Of a DNA stretch of 64,000 nt, positions 62,353-64,000 are shown piece by piece. Below the pieces are notes generated by a model that was given only the letters and a program-made list of their open reading frames with translations, did not search any database and was not told the DNA's origin. A program made the position numbers and the translations under genes. Source of the stretch: Bifidobacterium merycicum DSM 6492 (GTDB lineage Bacteria; Actinomycetota; Actinomycetes; Actinomycetales; Bifidobacteriaceae); assembly GCF_900129045.1 (NCBI RefSeq), contig NZ_FQTX01000002.1:62001-126000 (forward strand), in the 5' to 3' direction. Numbering within the stretch: position 1 is the first letter of the stretch; each line of letters starts with the position of its first letter.

Positions 62353-63033
62353 ATGAAAGCGCTGCTGTACAGGGATTTGCAGTTGTATAAGAAACCGAAG
62401 TATGCGAGTGTCTGGCCAATAGTTGCTCTTACGGCGATAATCATGGAAATCTGGCTTGGGGGGATGTATGAGGCCGGAGGGGACGACGTGATGACTATAA
62501 CCGCGAAGCAAGCGATGGTTGGGAGTGTACTGTGTGCAATGTTTTTCGAGTCAATATATGTAAATGCCAATCTTTTAGTTGAAGATAAGCATGTCGGTAT
62601 CATCAAGATCCTGCATCAATCGGGGCGTGGCATGAATTATTATTTACTGGAGAAAATAATGCTCGCCCTGCCTCCCAATCTGTTGTTCGCGTTCGTATAC
62701 ATTGCTGTCGGAATATATATGAAGCTTTTTTATCTGTCTGAGGTAATGTACCTATTGCCTACAATAGGCATAGCCTTTATGACATCGCTCACGGAATTAT
62801 CGGTTGCCAATATGCTGGTCTTTCGATTAAAGGATGGGACTGATCGAAATGTGGTATTTTTGGGACTAATCATTTGCGGATTGATTTGTATAGGTGTGGC
62901 ATTTGTTCCCCTATTTGGGTTTCCGGTGTGGCTGAGTGCTGCCATATTGATTGGCGTTGGTTTTGTGGCTTATCTATATACGTTTGTCACATATAAAACC
63001 GAATATGTGAAGACGATATCTGTTTTTGCCTAG
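62353..63033 (+). CDS. ABC-2-type permease subunit, lantibiotic immunity-like
   Basis: Membrane protein of 226 aa with about six segments (WPIVALTAIIMEIWLGGMY, MLALPPNLLFAFVYIAVGIYM, VVFLGLIICGLICIGVAFVPL and others). The N-terminus MKALLYRDLQLYKKPKY is the short cytoplasmic start typical of LanE/LanG or bacitracin-type ABC-2 permeases. No ATPase is seen in the window; it may lie beyond the right edge. The open frame begins at 62302, but ATG 62353 matches the start of the second permease (MIALLYRD). AT-rich codon use distinguishes it from genes left of 59.8 kb. Confidence 0.7.
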   Translation: MKALLYRDLQLYKKPKYASVWPIVALTAIIMEIWLGGMYEAGGDDVMTITAKQAMVGSVLCAMFFESIYVNANLLVEDKHVGIIKILHQSGRGMNYYLLEKIMLALPPNLLFAFVYIAVGIYMKLFYLSEVMYLLPTIGIAFMTSLTELSVANMLVFRLKDGTDRNVVFLGLIICGLICIGVAFVPLFGFPVWLSAAILIGVGFVAYLYTFVTYKTEYVKTISVFA

Positions 63034-63056
63034 TGCTGTATGGTGTTGGTGATTGT

Positions 63057-63717
63057 ATGATTGCGTTGCTGTATCGTGATTGCTTGAAGGCAAGAAAGTT
63101 TGGATTTGTCGCACTCGAGATATTGGGAATTTGCGTGACACTGGCAGTGGAAAGCACAATGTATGGTACATTGCAGCCAGTAATGGACGTGTTTCTCTCT
63201 TTCGTTTTGCCTGGGTTGTTGGTGACGATTTCTGTTTTTAAGTTGTCGTCTTTGGTTTATGGAGATCATATTTGCGATATAATAAGTTCGATTCATAGAG
63301 CGGGATATGGTATTTATGGATATCTTGTTGAGCGGTATGTGTTTTCTTTTTTTGGTTGTAGTGCCAATATATGCCGCTGATTTTATTTTTGGAGTATTGA
63401 AACATTGTTTTCATGATTATTCCATGGCAATGGCTGATGTGGTTTCTTTTGTTGTTGTTTCTTTCTTGGCTTTATCTGTGATCATGGTATGTGCCATCAA
63501 TTGTTCTGTCGAAGCAGATTCCCAGACATTGTTGCAACTTCTGATACTTCTGGTATCGAGTGGCGCAATGGCCTTGCTGATGCTTTTGCAATATGCTCTC
63601 ATACCGTTTTATGTATTCTGCATAGCTGCTGTTTTGGTGACACTATGCGTAAATATGATTATCGCGAGAAGAGAAAAAACAATATACTGCAAGACGCTTC
63701 TCATGCTGAGTAAATAA
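63057..63717 (+). pseudogene. second ABC-2-type permease, frame broken at a T7 tract
   Basis: A paralogue of the preceding permease: MIALLYRDCLKARKFGF, then GYGIYGYLVERYVF, then the frame ends at 63380. The other frame picks up immediately (FLVVVPIYAADFIFGVL) and runs through four membrane segments to the stop at 63715-63717 (IIARREKTIYCKTLLMLSK). The switch point is a run of seven T at 63347-63353; with six T the ORF would be continuous, about 219 aa. This is either slippage-based phase variation, decay, or a sequencing error. Confidence 0.7.
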
Positions 63718-63742
63718 TGTAATTCATTGAAGGGGATATGCT

Positions 63743-63931
63743 GTGGATATTGTAAAAAGTATGTATGCGGATACCATCGAAGAACGTTATTCGTTGATTG
63801 ATGACGATGGCGCTTCCGGTGATGATTCGTTTGTCGATTCTGTTATCAGTCAATGGATGTCGCGAAATTGCGCGTTGCGCCCCTATGATTTTGCCAGCAT
63901 GCTTGAGCTTCGTGGTTATGATAAGAAATAA
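63743..63931 (+). CDS. short ORF, possible start of a lanthionine synthetase
   Basis: ORF of 62 aa with a good SD (AAGGGG at 63730-63735) before GTG 63743. It reads MDIVKSMYADTIEERYSLID and then DDSFVDSVISQWMSRNCALRPYDFASMLELRGYDKK. The ERY...W...DF..ML pattern recalls the extreme N-terminus of LanM enzymes. The TAA at 63929-63931 ends it, but the same frame is open from there to the window end (YAKCIDGESFLKG and onward). A broken lanM would fit the locus; the resemblance is weak and the window stops too early to decide. Confidence 0.4.
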   Translation: MDIVKSMYADTIEERYSLIDDDGASGDDSFVDSVISQWMSRNCALRPYDFASMLELRGYDKK

Positions 63932-64000
63932 TATGCGAAATGCATTGATGGAGAGTCGTTTTTAAAGGGAAACAAGGACAATCTTTCTTCATGGTATTCT

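Overview
The window is a chromosomal segment of a high-GC actinobacterium, almost certainly Bifidobacterium. Evidence: the tmRNA encodes the tag AKSNRTEFALAA; the division/cell-wall cluster lacks ftsZ and carries a degenerate MurE-like protein; the his genes include hisC, hisB, hisH and a PriA-type hisA; and TANNNT -10 boxes sit 6-8 nt upstream of several start codons, as expected for leaderless actinobacterial mRNAs. I do not assign a species.

Layout: (1) 1-4460, translation genes rpsL-rpsG-fusA-tuf ending in a strong terminator. (2) 4.5-12.5 kb, a DUF4186 gene, then hisD-hisC-hisB-unknown-hisH-hisA and a GlnA2-type glutamine synthetase. (3) 12.6-17.1 kb, a secreted/anchored protein converging with a HelD/HelR-like helicase-serA unit. 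(4) 17.4-32.1 kb, the dcw cluster mraZ-rsmH-ftsL-ftsI-(murE-like)-murF-mraY-murD-ftsW-murG-murC-ftsQ, headed by four 10-bp-spaced TGGGG boxes typical of a MraZ operator. (5) 32.1-36.2 kb, ssrA and an arylsulfotransferase-like gene, bracketed by two 189-bp copies of a nested inverted-repeat element, plus three 50-bp direct repeats. (6) 36.2-43.8 kb, efp-nusB and carA-carB-pyrF-like-gmk. (7) 43.9-44.35 kb, a 52-bp tandem repeat array made of hairpins. (8) 44.35-47.8 kb, a riboflavin-type ECF transporter: one polypeptide fusing two ATPases and the T component, with a RibU-like S protein behind an FMN riboswitch. (9) 48-59.8 kb, polyphosphate glucokinase, an aminotransferase, a lone ABC ATPase, a large membrane protein, a TPR-containing protein and an enlarged NAD-dependent DNA ligase.

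(10) 59.9-64.0 kb is compositionally different (AT-rich) and looks like the left part of a lanthipeptide locus: LuxR-type response regulator, a sensor kinase broken by two frame changes, a tiny convergent secreted peptide ORF, a 69-aa Ser-rich lantibiotic-like precursor followed by an attenuator-like hairpin, two ABC-2-type permeases (the second interrupted at a 7-T run) and, at the window edge, a short ORF that may be the start of a modification enzyme. This and the repeat arrays are the most unusual content. Two housekeeping-position genes look like pseudo-enzymes: the pyrF-like gene lacks the catalytic Lys and second Asp, and the murE-like gene lacks its P-loop.
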